A stretch of 64,000 nt of DNA from Halomonas rhizosphaerae (GTDB taxonomy: Bacteria > Pseudomonadota > Gammaproteobacteria > Pseudomonadales > Halomonadaceae). The translations under genes and the position numbers were made by a program. Location of the stretch: NCBI RefSeq assembly GCF_030010555.1, contig NZ_JASCQP010000023.1, positions 124,001 to 188,000 of the forward strand, written 5' to 3'. Below, piece after piece: positions 33,636 to 43,760 of the stretch (its first letter is position 1; every line of letters begins with the position of its first letter). The notes below the pieces were generated by a model. The model did no database searches. It saw only the letters and a program-made list of their open reading frames with translations, and was not told the DNA's origin.

Positions 33636-36600
33636 TTCACGGCCTCCTGCTCGTAGTCATTGCCTTCGCCATCCAGCCAGTCGATCTTCTTCATCTTGCG
33701 CACGATGACGAACTCGTCGCGGTTGGAGCCGACGGTGCCGTAGTAGTTGAAGCTGTAGGACAGCTGGGCGTAGCCGCCGATCATGTGGGTCGGCTTGGGA
33801 CACACGCGCGTCACCGAGTTGTGGATACCGCCCCTGGTACCGGTGATCTCGGAGCCCGGCATGTTCAGGATCCGCTCCTGGGCGTGATACATCATCGCCA
33901 TGCCGTTCTTGACCCGCTGGCTGACCACCGCGCGGGCCGCGATGGCGCCGTTGGCGTTGTACAGCTCGATCCAGTCGTTGTCCTCGACGCCGATGGATTT
34001 CGCATCGTCCTCGGACATCCAGACGATGGGGCCGCCCCGTGACAGGGTCTGCATCAGCAGGTTGTCGCTGTAGGTGGAGTGGATGCCCCACTTCTGGTGC
34101 GGGGTGATCCAGTTCAGGGCGATCTCCGGGTTGCCGTTGCTCTTGGTCTCGGCCAGGCTGACCGCCGCCTTGGTGTCGATGGGCGGACGGTAGACCAGCA
34201 GGCTCTCGCCGAAGGCGCGCATCCAGGGGTGGTCCTGGTAGAACTGCTGGCGGCCGCTGACGGTGCGCCACGGGATCAGCTCGTGGACGTTGGTGTAGCC
34301 GGCGTTGTAGGAGACGTGCTCGTCCTCGAGGCCGGACCAGGTCGGGCTGGAGATGATCTTGCGCGGCTGGGCGACGATGTCGCGGAAGCGGATCTTCTCC
34401 TCCTCCTTGGGATGCGCCAGGTGGGTATGGTCTCGCCCGGTGATCTTGGAGAGCGCGCCCCAGGCCTTTACCGCCACCTGGCCGTTGGTCTCCGGCGCCA
34501 GGGTCAGGATCATCTCGGCGGCGTCCACGGCGCTGTCGATCTGCGGGCGCCCCTTGTGCGGCCCGTCGAGCTTGCGGTGGTTGAGCTTGCCGAGCAGGTC
34601 CACCTCCTTCTCGGTGTTCCAGGCGATGCCCTTGCCGCCGTTGCCGATGCTCTCGAGCAGCGGGCCGATGGAGGTGAAGCGCTCATAGGTCTCGGGGTAG
34701 TTGCGCTTGACCTCGATCAGCGCCGGCATGGTCTTGCCGGGGATCGGCTCGCACTCGCCCTTCTTCCAGTCCTTGACCTCGACCTGGGCCAGCTCGGCGG
34801 GGGAGTCGTGCTGGTGCGGCAGGGTGACCAGGTCGGTCTCCTCGCCCAGGTGCCCCACGCAGACCTTTGAGAAGGCCTTGGCGATGCCCTTGTAGATGTC
34901 CCAGTCGCTGCGCGACTCCCAGGCCGGGTCCGTCGCCGCGGTGAGCGGGTGGATGAAGGGGTGCATGTCGGAGGTGTTGAGGTCGTCCTTCTCGTACCAG
35001 GTCGCCGTGGGCAGCACGATGTCCGAGTAGAGGCAGGTGGTGGACATGCGGAAGTCCAGGGTCACCAGCAGGTCGAGCTTGCCCTCGGGCGCCTCGTCAT
35101 GCCACTTGACCTCCTCGGGCTTCTGGCCGCCGAACTCCCCCAGGTCCTTGCCCTGGATGCCATGGCGGGTGCCCAGCAGGTACTTGAGCATGTACTCGTG
35201 GCCCTTGCCGGAGCTGCCCAGCAGGTTAGAGCGCCAGATGAACATGTTGCGCGGGAAGTTCTGGGGGTTGTCCGGATCCTCCGCGGCGAAGGCGAGCTTG
35301 CCGCTCTTCAGCTGGTCCACGGCGTAGTCGGCGGTGGAGAGGCCCGCGGCCTTGGCGGCCTCGGCCAGGCGCAGCGGATTGGTGCCGAGCTGCGGCGCCG
35401 AGGGCAGCCAGCCCATGCGCTCGGAGCGCACGTTGAAGTCGATCAGGCTGCCGGGATAGTCCTCGGCCCTGGCCAGCGGCGAGAGGATCTCCTTGATCTC
35501 CAGCTTCTCGTAACGCCACTGGGAGGAGTGGTTGTAGAAGAAGGAGGTGGAGTTCATGTGGCGCGGCGGGCGCTGCCAGTCGAGGCCGAAGGCCAGCGGG
35601 GTCCAGCCGGTCTGCGGGCGCAGCTTCTCCTGGCCCACGTAGTGGGACCAGCCGCCGCCGCTCTGCCCAACGCAGCCGCACATGACCAGCATGTTGATCA
35701 GGCCGCGGTAGTTCATGTCCATGTGGTACCAGTGGTTCATGCCGGCACCGACGATGATCATGCTGCGCCCCTGGGTCTTGTCGGCGTTGTCGGCGAACTC
35801 GCGGGCGATGCGGGTGGCCTGCTCGGCGGGCACGCCGGTGATCTTCTCCTGCCAGGCCGGGGTATAGGGCTTGACCTGGTCATAGGCAGTCGCGCCGTCG
35901 TCCTCGCCGAAGCCGCGGTCGATGCCGTAGTTGGCGCACATCAGGTCGAACACGGTCACCGCCAGCACGTCGCTGCCGTCGGCCTTCTTCAGGCGCTTGG
36001 CGGGCAGGCTGTGGAACAGCAGCTCGTCGCTGGCGCCGCCGCTCTTGACGTGGTCGAAGTGCTCGTGGGCGATACCGCCGAAGTAGGGGAAGGCGACCTT
36101 GGCCACCTCGTCATGCTGCTCGGCCAGGGTCAGCAGCGGCTTGATCTCGGTGCCTTCGGCATCCAGCGGCTCGAGGTTCCACTTGCCCACCTCGTCGCCG
36201 GTCTCGCCCCAGCGGAAGCCGATGGAACCGCGCGGCACCACCAGCTGGTCGCGGGCCTCGTCCCAGGCGACGGTCTTCCACTCCGGGTTGTTGCCCTGGC
36301 CCAGGCTCGCCTCGAAGTCGCTGGCGCGCATCTGGCGGCCCGGTGCGTAGCTGCCGTCCTCGCGGACCTCGAGCTCGACCAGGAAGGGCATGTCGCTGTA
36401 GCGGCGCACGTAGTCGGTGAAGTAGGCGCTGGGCTTGTCGAGGTGGAATTCCTTGAGGATGACGTGCCCCATGGCCATGGCCAGGGCGGCATCGGTGCCC
36501 TGCTTGGCGGAGAGCCACTCGTCGGTGAGCTTGGAGACCTCGGCGTAGTCCGGGGTGATGGAGACGGTCTTGGTGCCCTTGTAGCGCACCTCGGTGAAGA

Positions 36601-37399
36601 AGTGGGCATCCGGGGTACGGGTCTGCGGGACGTTGGAACCCCAGGCGATGATGTAGCCGGAGTTGTACCAGTCGGCGGACTCGGGCACGTCGGTCTGCTC
36701 GCCCCAGGTCATCGGCGAGGCCGGCGGCAGGTCGCAGTACCAGTCATAGAAGCTCATGCAGACGCCGCCGATCAGCGACAGGTAGCGGCTGCCTGCGGCG
36801 TAGCTGACCATGGACATGGCGGGGATCGGCGAGAAGCCGATGATGCGGTCCGGGCCGAACTGCTTGGCGGTGTAGACGTTGGAGGCGGCGATCAGCTCGT
36901 TGAGCTCGTCCCAGTCGGCGCGCACGAAGCCGCCCATGCCCCGGGCGCGCTTGTACTGCTTGGTCCGGGCCGGGTCCTCGACGATGGAGGCCCAGGCATC
37001 CACCGGGTCGCGCTTCGCCTCGAGCGCCTCGCGCCACAGCTTGAGCAGCGGCTTTCTGATCAGCGGGTGCTTGAGGCGGTTGGCGCTGTACATGTACCAG
37101 GAGTAGCTGGCGCCACGCGGGCAGCCCCGCGGCTCGTGGTTGGGCAGATCGGGCCGGGTGCGCGGGTAGTCGGTCTGCTGGGTCTCCCAGGTGACCAGGC
37201 CGTTCTTGACGTAGATCTTCCAGCTGCACGAACCGGTGCAGTTCACCCCGTGGGTGGACCGCACCACCTTGTCATGCTGCCAGCGCTGCCGGTAGCCGTT
37301 CTCCCACTCGCGGGACTCCTGACGGACCTCGCCATGCTCGTTGGCGAAGGGCTCGCGGGCCTTGCGGAAGAAGTTCAGCCGATCGATGAAGTGACTCAT
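33632..37399 (-). CDS. narG: Respiratory nitrate reductase alpha subunit
   Basis: The 1255-residue molybdenum enzyme reduces nitrate to nitrite at the cytosolic face. H50, C54, C58 and C93 are the FS0 cluster ligands at the same positions as in E. coli, and the aspartate in YCDLPPASP (near residue 223) is the molybdenum ligand. There is no Tat signal, as expected for membrane-bound NarG. The start at 37399 (MSHFIDRLNFF) has GGAG upstream; an in-frame start at 37447 is rejected. Two TACCTCC heptamers lie 131-158 bases upstream. Confidence 0.97.
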   Translation of the reverse strand: MSHFIDRLNFFRKAREPFANEHGEVRQESREWENGYRQRWQHDKVVRSTHGVNCTGSCSWKIYVKNGLVTWETQQTDYPRTRPDLPNHEPRGCPRGASYSWYMYSANRLKHPLIRKPLLKLWREALEAKRDPVDAWASIVEDPARTKQYKRARGMGGFVRADWDELNELIAASNVYTAKQFGPDRIIGFSPIPAMSMVSYAAGSRYLSLIGGVCMSFYDWYCDLPPASPMTWGEQTDVPESADWYNSGYIIAWGSNVPQTRTPDAHFFTEVRYKGTKTVSITPDYAEVSKLTDEWLSAKQGTDAALAMAMGHVILKEFHLDKPSAYFTDYVRRYSDMPFLVELEVREDGSYAPGRQMRASDFEASLGQGNNPEWKTVAWDEARDQLVVPRGSIGFRWGETGDEVGKWNLEPLDAEGTEIKPLLTLAEQHDEVAKVAFPYFGGIAHEHFDHVKSGGASDELLFHSLPAKRLKKADGSDVLAVTVFDLMCANYGIDRGFGEDDGATAYDQVKPYTPAWQEKITGVPAEQATRIAREFADNADKTQGRSMIIVGAGMNHWYHMDMNYRGLINMLVMCGCVGQSGGGWSHYVGQEKLRPQTGWTPLAFGLDWQRPPRHMNSTSFFYNHSSQWRYEKLEIKEILSPLARAEDYPGSLIDFNVRSERMGWLPSAPQLGTNPLRLAEAAKAAGLSTADYAVDQLKSGKLAFAAEDPDNPQNFPRNMFIWRSNLLGSSGKGHEYMLKYLLGTRHGIQGKDLGEFGGQKPEEVKWHDEAPEGKLDLLVTLDFRMSTTCLYSDIVLPTATWYEKDDLNTSDMHPFIHPLTAATDPAWESRSDWDIYKGIAKAFSKVCVGHLGEETDLVTLPHQHDSPAELAQVEVKDWKKGECEPIPGKTMPALIEVKRNYPETYERFTSIGPLLESIGNGGKGIAWNTEKEVDLLGKLNHRKLDGPHKGRPQIDSAVDAAEMILTLAPETNGQVAVKAWGALSKITGRDHTHLAHPKEEEKIRFRDIVAQPRKIISSPTWSGLEDEHVSYNAGYTNVHELIPWRTVSGRQQFYQDHPWMRAFGESLLVYRPPIDTKAAVSLAETKSNGNPEIALNWITPHQKWGIHSTYSDNLLMQTLSRGGPIVWMSEDDAKSIGVEDNDWIELYNANGAIAARAVVSQRVKNGMAMMYHAQERILNMPGSEITGTRGGIHNSVTRVCPKPTHMIGGYAQLSYSFNYYGTVGSNRDEFVIVRKMKKIDWLDGEGNDYEQEAVK

Positions 37400-37621
37400 G
37401 GTCGCTCTCCAGGCTCCTGATAAAGATGCGTGGCCACCCCGGGCCACTCGGACTGCCGCTCCCTCGCAGGGCTCAGGCAGCTTCCATGGGGGGGATTCTG
37501 GGGGATTGGAAGGCGGAATACTGCCCGGTTACCTCCATATACATGCCCCCTACCTCCAAGGGGATAGACGCCGGAAAAGAAAGGGTTAGGCCAGCGATAT
37601 CAGCACGCACGGCGGGAGCCC
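37400..37621 (-). promoter_or_regulatory. narG upstream region with two NarL-type heptamers
   Basis: This stretch has no gene. It holds TACCTCC at 37530-37536 and at 37551-37557, the same orientation and 21 bases apart (two helical turns). They resemble the NarL/NarP consensus TACYYMT except for the last base. The narX-narL pair lies nearby. No full FNR/ANR box (TTGAT-N4-ATCAA) is visible in this stretch. Confidence 0.55.
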
Positions 37622-37785
37622 AGGAGCCTGTCGGATTTGACCGATCGTGACGAGAGATTCGGATTTCGAGACAAGTTCATCGATCTGATGAGGCGAATAG
37701 CCCGCTATTTAACGAATCAGATCGAATGAAATTGGCCGAAAGACCGGATCTCGCAGTAGATCAGCGTTAAGTCCGACAGGCTCCT
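37622..37785. mobile_element. MITE-like 164-bp hairpin element, copy 1
   Basis: The element begins AGGAGCCTGTCGGATTT and ends with AAGTCCGACAGGCTCCT, a 17-bp terminal inverted repeat with one mismatch. The whole element folds into two imperfect complementary arms of about 80 bases, with an inner perfect repeat TCGATCTGAT/ATCAGATCGA. A second copy at 59620 differs at about five positions. No transposase is encoded. Its right end supplies the last codons and stop of the MFS gene at 37767. No target duplication is visible at this copy. Confidence 0.85.
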
Positions 37786-39095
37786 CTCGCATGGTCGGCC
37801 ACCATCACCAGCATGCACGCCACCAGGGCGGCATAGAGGAACATGAAGCCCGCGGTATGCACTCCCAGCCACTCGCCGCCCACCACGAAGACCAGTGGCA
37901 GCAGGGCGGCGAAGAGCCCACCGAGGGTCAGCGCCAGGCCGCCCACCAGCGCCATGTCGCCGCCGTGATCGCGATGGATCAGCCGCATCAGGCTGCCCTG
38001 CCCCATCCCCATGGCGACGCCCATGGCCACCAGCAGTCCCAGGAAGACCCATAGCGGGGCCGCGTAGTGCAGCATCAATTCGCCATGAATGCCCTCGATA
38101 CGCATCGAGAAGGGGGGGTAGGAGAGCAGGAAGAGACAGACCAGCACGAAGGCGCTGACCCACCAGCGCAGGCTGCGGAAGTCGCGCAGATCGGCCAGGG
38201 CGCCGCCGATCACCTGACCCGCCCCGACGGCGAGCGTGAAGGGCAGCGCCCAGAGCGCCGCCGCCTGCAGCGAGAGGCCATACCGGGCCGTCAGGTGGCC
38301 GGGCAGCCACAGCGCCAGGGCGACGAAGGCGCCGAAGAAGAAGCTGTAGGTGATCGCCAACCGCCACAGCTGCCAGTCGGCAAGGCGGGAGACCAGGCGC
38401 ACGGCTCGCCTCCTCGGTGACGCTCGAGCAGGCGGCGCCTCGTCATCCTCCGCCTCACCCACGGACGCGGGCGCGTCGCCGTCATCGGCGAACAGCCACA
38501 GCAGGGCCGCCACCAGCAGCACCGGCAGCAGGTAGAGCAGCGGTGCCATGCGCCAGCCATAGGCCTGGCTGACCAGCGGCAGCAGCAGGTAGCTCAGCCC
38601 CGCCCCCACCATGCCGGCCCCGTAGAGGCCCAGCGCCAGGCCGGCATGGCGCGCCGGCCCCAGTTCCGCCACATAGACCAGGCCGGCGGCCAGCGCGCCG
38701 GCCCCCAGCCCCAGCCCCAGGCCGGCCAGCAGGAACTCCAGGTAGTGATGTGCCTGACTGATCCACCACAGGAAGGGACAGATCAGCAGCAGGCAACCGA
38801 GCATGACCCGACGCCCGCCATGCCGCCTGGCCAGCAGCGCCATGGGCAGGCTGGCCAGGGCACCGGCGAGCATCGGCATGGCCAGCAGCACCGCAAAGCC
38901 GACGCTGCCCAGGGCCAGGTCCCGGCGAAGCTCCACGCCGAGCACGGCGAACAGGGTCCAGCAGGCGAAGACCAGGGCGAAGGCCAGCGGCGAGAGCACG
39001 ACCACCACCAGCGAACGGTAGCCCGGAGGCGCCGATTCGCCAACGAACGGCGCATCGCGCGGCTCCTTCGGGAGGGTATCGGGGTCGCGGGACAT
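37767..39095 (-). CDS. MFS transporter, NarK-like, with C-terminus formed by a MITE
   Basis: The 442-residue protein has about 12 hydrophobic segments with a charged central loop (DDGDAPASVGEAEDDEAP, near 205-225). The sequence YGAGMVGAG near 158-166 is at the place of the GxGNxG nitrate-signature motif of NarK, but the asparagine is methionine, so nitrate transport is doubtful. It stands between narG and narX, transcribed toward narG. The final residues GACRT and the stop codon come from the MITE at 37622-37785, so the native C-terminus has been replaced. Confidence 0.78.
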   Translation of the reverse strand: MSRDPDTLPKEPRDAPFVGESAPPGYRSLVVVVLSPLAFALVFACWTLFAVLGVELRRDLALGSVGFAVLLAMPMLAGALASLPMALLARRHGGRRVMLGCLLLICPFLWWISQAHHYLEFLLAGLGLGLGAGALAAGLVYVAELGPARHAGLALGLYGAGMVGAGLSYLLLPLVSQAYGWRMAPLLYLLPVLLVAALLWLFADDGDAPASVGEAEDDEAPPARASPRRRAVRLVSRLADWQLWRLAITYSFFFGAFVALALWLPGHLTARYGLSLQAAALWALPFTLAVGAGQVIGGALADLRDFRSLRWWVSAFVLVCLFLLSYPPFSMRIEGIHGELMLHYAAPLWVFLGLLVAMGVAMGMGQGSLMRLIHRDHGGDMALVGGLALTLGGLFAALLPLVFVVGGEWLGVHTAGFMFLYAALVACMLVMVADHARGACRT

Positions 39096-39162
39096 GGGAC
39101 CGGGGCTCGAGGGATAATGGCTGAATTCTCGGTAGCCCCGGGGAGCGGGTCAAAAGGGCAAG

Positions 39163-39204
39163 GGAGGTACACCTTTGAGGGAGCAACGACTACCCACTAG
39201 GGTA
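39163..39204. promoter_or_regulatory. Candidate NarL sites between the MFS gene and narX
   Basis: GGAGGTA (inverse of TACCTCC) lies at 39163-39169, and TACCC-ACTA-GGGTA is a perfect inverted repeat at 39191-39204. Both sit in the 162-base divergent region, so they may allow NarL control of narXL and of the MFS gene. Confidence 0.4.
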
Positions 39205-39257
39205 TAGTGGCACCCTGAATCCTACTCTAGCGCCGCATGCGGAGGGCCCTCCCGCCG

Positions 39258-41162
39258 ATGAAACTGCTGCAACGCTCCCTGGTGGCTCGCATCATCGCCT
39301 CGCTGCTGGCGATCAGCGCCCTGGCACTGATCAGCATCGTGGTGACCATGGTGGTGGCCAACGGCAGCCGCGGCGATGCCGCCGCCATCAACGTGGCCGG
39401 CTCGCTGCGCATGAACACCTACCAGATCGTCGCGGCCCTGCAACGCTACGAGCAACAGCCCGAGGCGGCGCAGCGCGAACGGGTACAGGCGTTGGGCGAG
39501 CGCTTCCGCGAACGGCTGGCGAGCCCACAGCTGACCGAGGCCCTGCCCGAGGCCGAGGATCATCCCCTGCGGGAGCAGTACCGGCTGCTGGCGTCGCGCT
39601 GGGACGAAGCGCTGGCACCCCAGGTGACCCGCGCCATTGCCGGCGGTGGCCTGGAGGTCGACGCGCTGCGCCAGACGCTGGACGGCCTGGTGGGGGACAT
39701 CGACCGGTTGGTCACCCAGCTGGAGCAGAACAGCGAGGCCAAGATTCACCTGCTCAGCGTGCTGCAGATCCTCTTCCTGGTGCTGACCGCCGTGGTGGTG
39801 GCGATCGCCCTCTACGATATCCGCCACAACCTGGTGGCGCCGCTTCACCAGCTGGTGGTACTCGCCCGGGAGGCCAGCCGCCGCAACTTCCACTATCGCA
39901 CCCGGCTCAAGGGCAGCGACGAGCTGGCCCTGCTGGGCCGGACCCTGGATACCATGTCCGGGGAGCTTGCCACCAGCTACGCCGATCTGGAGGCGCGCGT
40001 CTCGCGCAAGAAGCAGGAGCTCGAGCGCAGCAACCGGGTCATGCAGGTGCTCCACGATGGCAGCCGGGCCCTCTATGGCGGCGGCAACGACCTCTGCGCC
40101 AGCGCCGCCCCGATGCTGCGCCGCATCGAGGAGCTGCTCGAGATCGGCCCGATCAGACTCTCGCTGCACGACCCCTTCGACGACCGCGAGGTGCCGATCC
40201 TGGCCACCCACTCGCGCAGCCGCCCGACCTACTGTCGCGACCACGACTGCCACGCCTGCCTGCTCGACCCGGAGCCCCTGGAGCTCTCCGAGACCGGCAA
40301 GGCGGAGTGCCTGCTGCTGCCGGTGAGCGTCGGTGCGACCCTGCTCGGCACCCTGGAGGTCTGGTATCCCGAGGGCCACGAGCTCACCGACAGCACCCGC
40401 CGGCTGCTCAACGCCCTCACCGACCAGCTGGCCACGGCGGTCTACCTGCAGCGGCGCATCGAGGAGGAGCAGCAGGTGACGCTGATGAACGAGCGCACCA
40501 TCATCGCCCGGGAGCTCCACGACTCCCTGGCCCAGTCGCTCTCCTACCTCAAGATGCAGGTCGCCAGGCTCGAGCGCATGCAGGCCAAGGAGATGCCCCG
40601 CGAGGCGCAGACGGCGGTGTTCGGCGAGCTGCGTACCGGGCTCGACAGCGCCTATCGTCAGCTGCGCGAGCTGCTGACCACCTTCCGCCTCAAGCTCGAG
40701 GGCCCCGGCCTGCAGAGCGCCATGCGCCAGACCACCGAGGAGTTCGCCGAGCGGCTCGCCTTCCCGGTGGAGCTGTTCTTCGACGTGCCCCCGCACCTGC
40801 TCAATCCCAACGAGGAGATCCATGTGCTGCAGGTAGTCCGCGAGGCGCTGGCCAACATCCACAAGCATGCCCGCGCCCACTGGGCGGCGGTCACGGTGCG
40901 CTTCCAGCACGCCCGGCTACATGTCATGGTCGAGGACGACGGCATCGGGCTGCCGGAAGACGGCTCGCCACCCATGCACTACGGGCTGGTGATCATGCGC
41001 GACCGTGCCGATACCCTGGGCGGCGAGTTCGCGGTGCGCAACCGCCAGGCCGGCGGTACCCTCGTCGAGCTCACCTTCTCCCCCCAGACCGCGCGACTGA
41101 TCGCCCAGCAGCCGGCCAGCGGGCCCGAGACCACCGCCCTTCAACACGGACACAGGGACTAG
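39258..41162 (+). CDS. narX: Nitrate/nitrite sensor histidine kinase
   Basis: The 634-residue inner-membrane sensor has a membrane segment near 10-34, the ligand-binding P-box ([21 protein letters not shown] near 37-57), a second segment near 172-193, HAMP, a GAF-like region with a cysteine cluster ([13 protein letters not shown]) and a HisKA_3 domain with H421 ([15 protein letters not shown]). The C-terminal ATPase has [11 protein letters not shown]. The start at 39258 (MKLLQRSL) is preferred over ATG 39237. It phosphorylates NarL, encoded five bases downstream. Confidence 0.95.
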   Translation: MKLLQRSLVARIIASLLAISALALISIVVTMVVANGSRGDAAAINVAGSLRMNTYQIVAALQRYEQQPEAAQRERVQALGERFRERLASPQLTEALPEAEDHPLREQYRLLASRWDEALAPQVTRAIAGGGLEVDALRQTLDGLVGDIDRLVTQLEQNSEAKIHLLSVLQILFLVLTAVVVAIALYDIRHNLVAPLHQLVVLAREASRRNFHYRTRLKGSDELALLGRTLDTMSGELATSYADLEARVSRKKQELERSNRVMQVLHDGSRALYGGGNDLCASAAPMLRRIEELLEIGPIRLSLHDPFDDREVPILATHSRSRPTYCRDHDCHACLLDPEPLELSETGKAECLLLPVSVGATLLGTLEVWYPEGHELTDSTRRLLNALTDQLATAVYLQRRIEEEQQVTLMNERTIIARELHDSLAQSLSYLKMQVARLERMQAKEMPREAQTAVFGELRTGLDSAYRQLRELLTTFRLKLEGPGLQSAMRQTTEEFAERLAFPVELFFDVPPHLLNPNEEIHVLQVVREALANIHKHARAHWAAVTVRFQHARLHVMVEDDGIGLPEDGSPPMHYGLVIMRDRADTLGGEFAVRNRQAGGTLVELTFSPQTARLIAQQPASGPETTALQHGHRD

Positions 41163-41167
41163 CCAGG

Positions 41168-41833
41168 ATGACCCGGACCGATCACGACACCCCTGCCACG
41201 ATCCTGCTCATCGACGACCATCCGCTGCTGCGCCGCGGCGTGGCGCAGCTGCTCGAGCTGGAAGACGACCTGATCCTTGCCGGCGAGGCGGGCGAACCGG
41301 AGGTCGGACTCCGGCTCGCCGGCGACCTCGACCCCGACATGATCCTGCTCGACCTCAACATGCCCGGCATGGACGGTATCGCCACCCTGAAGGCGCTGCG
41401 CGAGCAGGGCTATGCCGGGCGCATCGTGATGTTCACCGTCTCCGACCACGAGGAGGACGTGGTGGCCGCCCTGCGCAGCGGCGCCGACGGCTACCTGCTC
41501 AAGGACATGGACCCCGACGAGATGGTGCGCCAGCTGCGCCAGGCGGCCCTGGGTCGCATGGTGATCAGCGAGAGCCTTACCGCCCTGCTGGCCGAGGCCC
41601 TGCGCAGCCAGCGCAACCAGCCGGCGGCCCCGGATATCCACAGCCTGACCCAGCGCGAGCGCGAGATCCTGCGCGAGCTGGCCGCCGGCCTCTCCAACAA
41701 GCTGATCGCCCGCAAGCTCGACATCACCGAGGGCACGGTGAAGGTGCACGTCAAGCACCTGCTCAAGAAGCTCAACCTGCGCTCGCGGGTGGAAGCCGCG
41801 GTCTGGGCCGTCCAGGAGGGTGTGGACAAGTAG
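41168..41833 (+). CDS. narL: Nitrate/nitrite response regulator
   Basis: The 221-residue regulator has a receiver domain with DD at 16-17 and phosphoacceptor D in [11 protein letters not shown] near 60, a lysine in GYLLKDM, and a C-terminal LuxR/FixJ helix-turn-helix near 155-215 ([38 protein letters not shown]). It is the partner of NarX and should bind TACCTCC-type heptamers found near narG, narK and norD. Confidence 0.95.
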   Translation: MTRTDHDTPATILLIDDHPLLRRGVAQLLELEDDLILAGEAGEPEVGLRLAGDLDPDMILLDLNMPGMDGIATLKALREQGYAGRIVMFTVSDHEEDVVAALRSGADGYLLKDMDPDEMVRQLRQAALGRMVISESLTALLAEALRSQRNQPAAPDIHSLTQREREILRELAAGLSNKLIARKLDITEGTVKVHVKHLLKKLNLRSRVEAAVWAVQEGVDK

Positions 41834-41845
41834 ATCCTGTGTGGA

Positions 41846-41959
41846 TACCTCCAAAGACTCCCGGGGCGCCCTCTGCCACTCCCACCACCCCGCCAACCCA
41901 GAAAAAACCCTTTAATATCAATTAACTGAAAGTGGATACCTCCTACCTCCCTGGAGGTA
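41846..41959 (+). promoter_or_regulatory. narK promoter region with NarL heptamers, one pair in 7-2-7 arrangement
   Basis: TACCTCC occurs at 41846-41852, 41937-41943 and 41944-41950, and its inverse GGAGGTA at 41953-41959. The last two form TACCTCC-CT-GGAGGTA, the 7-2-7 inverted arrangement that NarL and NarP bind in enterobacteria. The start of narK lies 142 bases downstream. An AT-rich block (41918-41932) lies between the sites. Confidence 0.7.
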
Positions 41960-42100
41960 GCCCGCTGGTTTGCCGGCATTTTCACCCCATTTCACCGTTT
42001 CCCGACGAGGCGTATCTTTCGCGGCAAAGCCCCCGCCTTGATATCGGTCAACCGTGACCGCGGGCCGGGGCCCCACGCAAGCGCTCTGAGGGGAAATGCC

Positions 42101-43693
42101 ATGACCAGAAAGAATGCCGACATCGAACGCTGGGATGTCGAGAACGAGGAGTTCTGGGAGAAGGAGGGCAAGAAGGTTGCCAACCGCAACCTCTGGATCT
42201 CCATTCCCAGCCTGCTGATGGGCTTCGCCGTCTGGCTGATGTGGGGCATGATCACCACCCAGATGCAGAACCTCGGCTTTCCGTTCACGGTAAATGAACT
42301 CTTCACCCTGACCGCGCTGGCCGGCCTCTCGGGCGCCACCCTGCGTATCCCGGCCTCCTTCATGATACGAATCGCCGGCGGGCGCAACACTGTCTTCCTG
42401 ACCACTGCCCTGCTGATGATCCCGGCACTGGGCACCGGCATCGCGCTGATGAATCCCGGGACCCCGCTGTGGGTCTTCCAGGCCCTGGCGCTGCTCTCGG
42501 GGATCGGCGGCGGCAACTTCGCCTGCTCGATGAGCAACATCTCCAGCTTCTTTCCCAAGAAGCAGCAGGGCTATGCCCTGGGCATGAACGCCGGCCTCGG
42601 CAACTTCGGCGTCACCACCATGCAGATCCTGATCCCGCTGGTGATGACCGTGGGCATCTTCGGCGCCATCGCCGGCGACCCGATGGAGCTGCAGAAGGCC
42701 AGCGGCACCCTGATCGGCCGCATCGAGTCGGGCACCGATACCTGGATCCAGAACGCCGGCTTCATCTGGCTGGTCTTCCTGATTCCGCTGGCCTTCGCCG
42801 GCTGGTTCGGCATGAACAACCTGCGCACCATCACCCCGGACCCAGGCACGCCTATCCAGGCTTTCGGCAAGATCCTCGGCCTCTACGCCGTGGGAGCGAT
42901 CACCAGCGTCATCGGCATGTTCGCCCTTAACCTGGTCGGCATGTGGGTCGCCCTGCCGCTGACCATCGTGCTGACCGTGGTGCTGCTGCGCCTGATCCCG
43001 GGGGATATCAAGCCGAGCATCAAGAAGCAGTTCGCGATCTTCTCCAACAAGCACACCTGGTCGATGACGGTGCTCTATATCCTGACCTTCGGCTCCTTCA
43101 TCGGCTTCTCCGCGGCCCTGCCCCTCTCCATCAACGTCATCTTCGGCAACATGATGGACGTGGCCGCCGACGGCAGCGTCTCTCGCATAGCCAACCCGGA
43201 TGCCCCCAGCGCCCTGACCTGGGCCTGGATCGGCCCCTTCGTCGGCGCCCTGATCCGCCCGGTGGGCGGCTGGATCTCCGACAAGGTCGGCGGCGCCATC
43301 GTTACCCAACTCATCTCGGTAGTCATGGTCATCGCCTCCGCCGTGACTGGCTACGTGATGATGCTGGCCTACAACTCCACCGACCCGAACAGCTACTTCG
43401 CGATCTTCATGATCATGTTCGTGATCCTGTTCGCCGCCAGCGGCATCGGCAACGGCTCCACCTTCCGCAGCATCGGGGTGATCTTCGACGCCCAGCAGAA
43501 GGGGCCGGTGCTGGGCTGGACCTCCGCCGTGGCCGCCTACGGCGCCTTCATCGCCCCGCGGGTAATGGGCGAGCAGATCCAGGCCGGCACCCCGGAACTT
43601 GCCATGTACGGCTTCGCGGTCTTCTACGCCGTCTGCCTGGTGATCAACTGGTGGTTCTACCTGCGCAAGAACGCCTATGTGAAGAACCCCTGA
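42101..43693 (+). CDS. narK: NarK-family nitrate/nitrite transporter (first copy)
   Basis: The 530-residue protein has 12 hydrophobic segments and both NNP signatures: GLGNFGVTT near 164-172 and GIGNGSTFRS near 448-457. An N-terminal cytosolic stretch of about 35 residues is charged. It resembles the larger NarK2/NarU type that exchanges nitrate for nitrite. GAGGGGAA precedes the ATG. The upstream region carries NarL heptamers. Confidence 0.92.
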   Translation: MTRKNADIERWDVENEEFWEKEGKKVANRNLWISIPSLLMGFAVWLMWGMITTQMQNLGFPFTVNELFTLTALAGLSGATLRIPASFMIRIAGGRNTVFLTTALLMIPALGTGIALMNPGTPLWVFQALALLSGIGGGNFACSMSNISSFFPKKQQGYALGMNAGLGNFGVTTMQILIPLVMTVGIFGAIAGDPMELQKASGTLIGRIESGTDTWIQNAGFIWLVFLIPLAFAGWFGMNNLRTITPDPGTPIQAFGKILGLYAVGAITSVIGMFALNLVGMWVALPLTIVLTVVLLRLIPGDIKPSIKKQFAIFSNKHTWSMTVLYILTFGSFIGFSAALPLSINVIFGNMMDVAADGSVSRIANPDAPSALTWAWIGPFVGALIRPVGGWISDKVGGAIVTQLISVVMVIASAVTGYVMMLAYNSTDPNSYFAIFMIMFVILFAASGIGNGSTFRSIGVIFDAQQKGPVLGWTSAVAAYGAFIAPRVMGEQIQAGTPELAMYGFAVFYAVCLVINWWFYLRKNAYVKNP

Positions 43694-43708
43694 TTCAGCA
43701 AGCCGGTA

Positions 43709-43731
43709 GCGCCCGGGAAGGCCCCGGGCGC
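43709..43731. terminator. Hairpin between narK and the universal stress protein gene
   Basis: GCGCCCGGG and CCCGGGCGC pair around AAGGC. No T-run follows, so it may reduce read-through or protect the mRNA 3' end. Confidence 0.4.
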
Positions 43732-43760
43732 GTCCCTCACCCGATGTGTAGAGAACAGCC

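Noticed and set aside
34949..37420. Long open frame on the plus strand opposite narG
   Set aside because: Antisense shadow of narG with no ribosome binding site pattern or known domain.
41915..41935. FNR/ANR box near TTAATATCAATTAA upstream of narK
   Set aside because: Only one half-site (ATCAA) fits; the other half does not match TTGAT at the right spacing.
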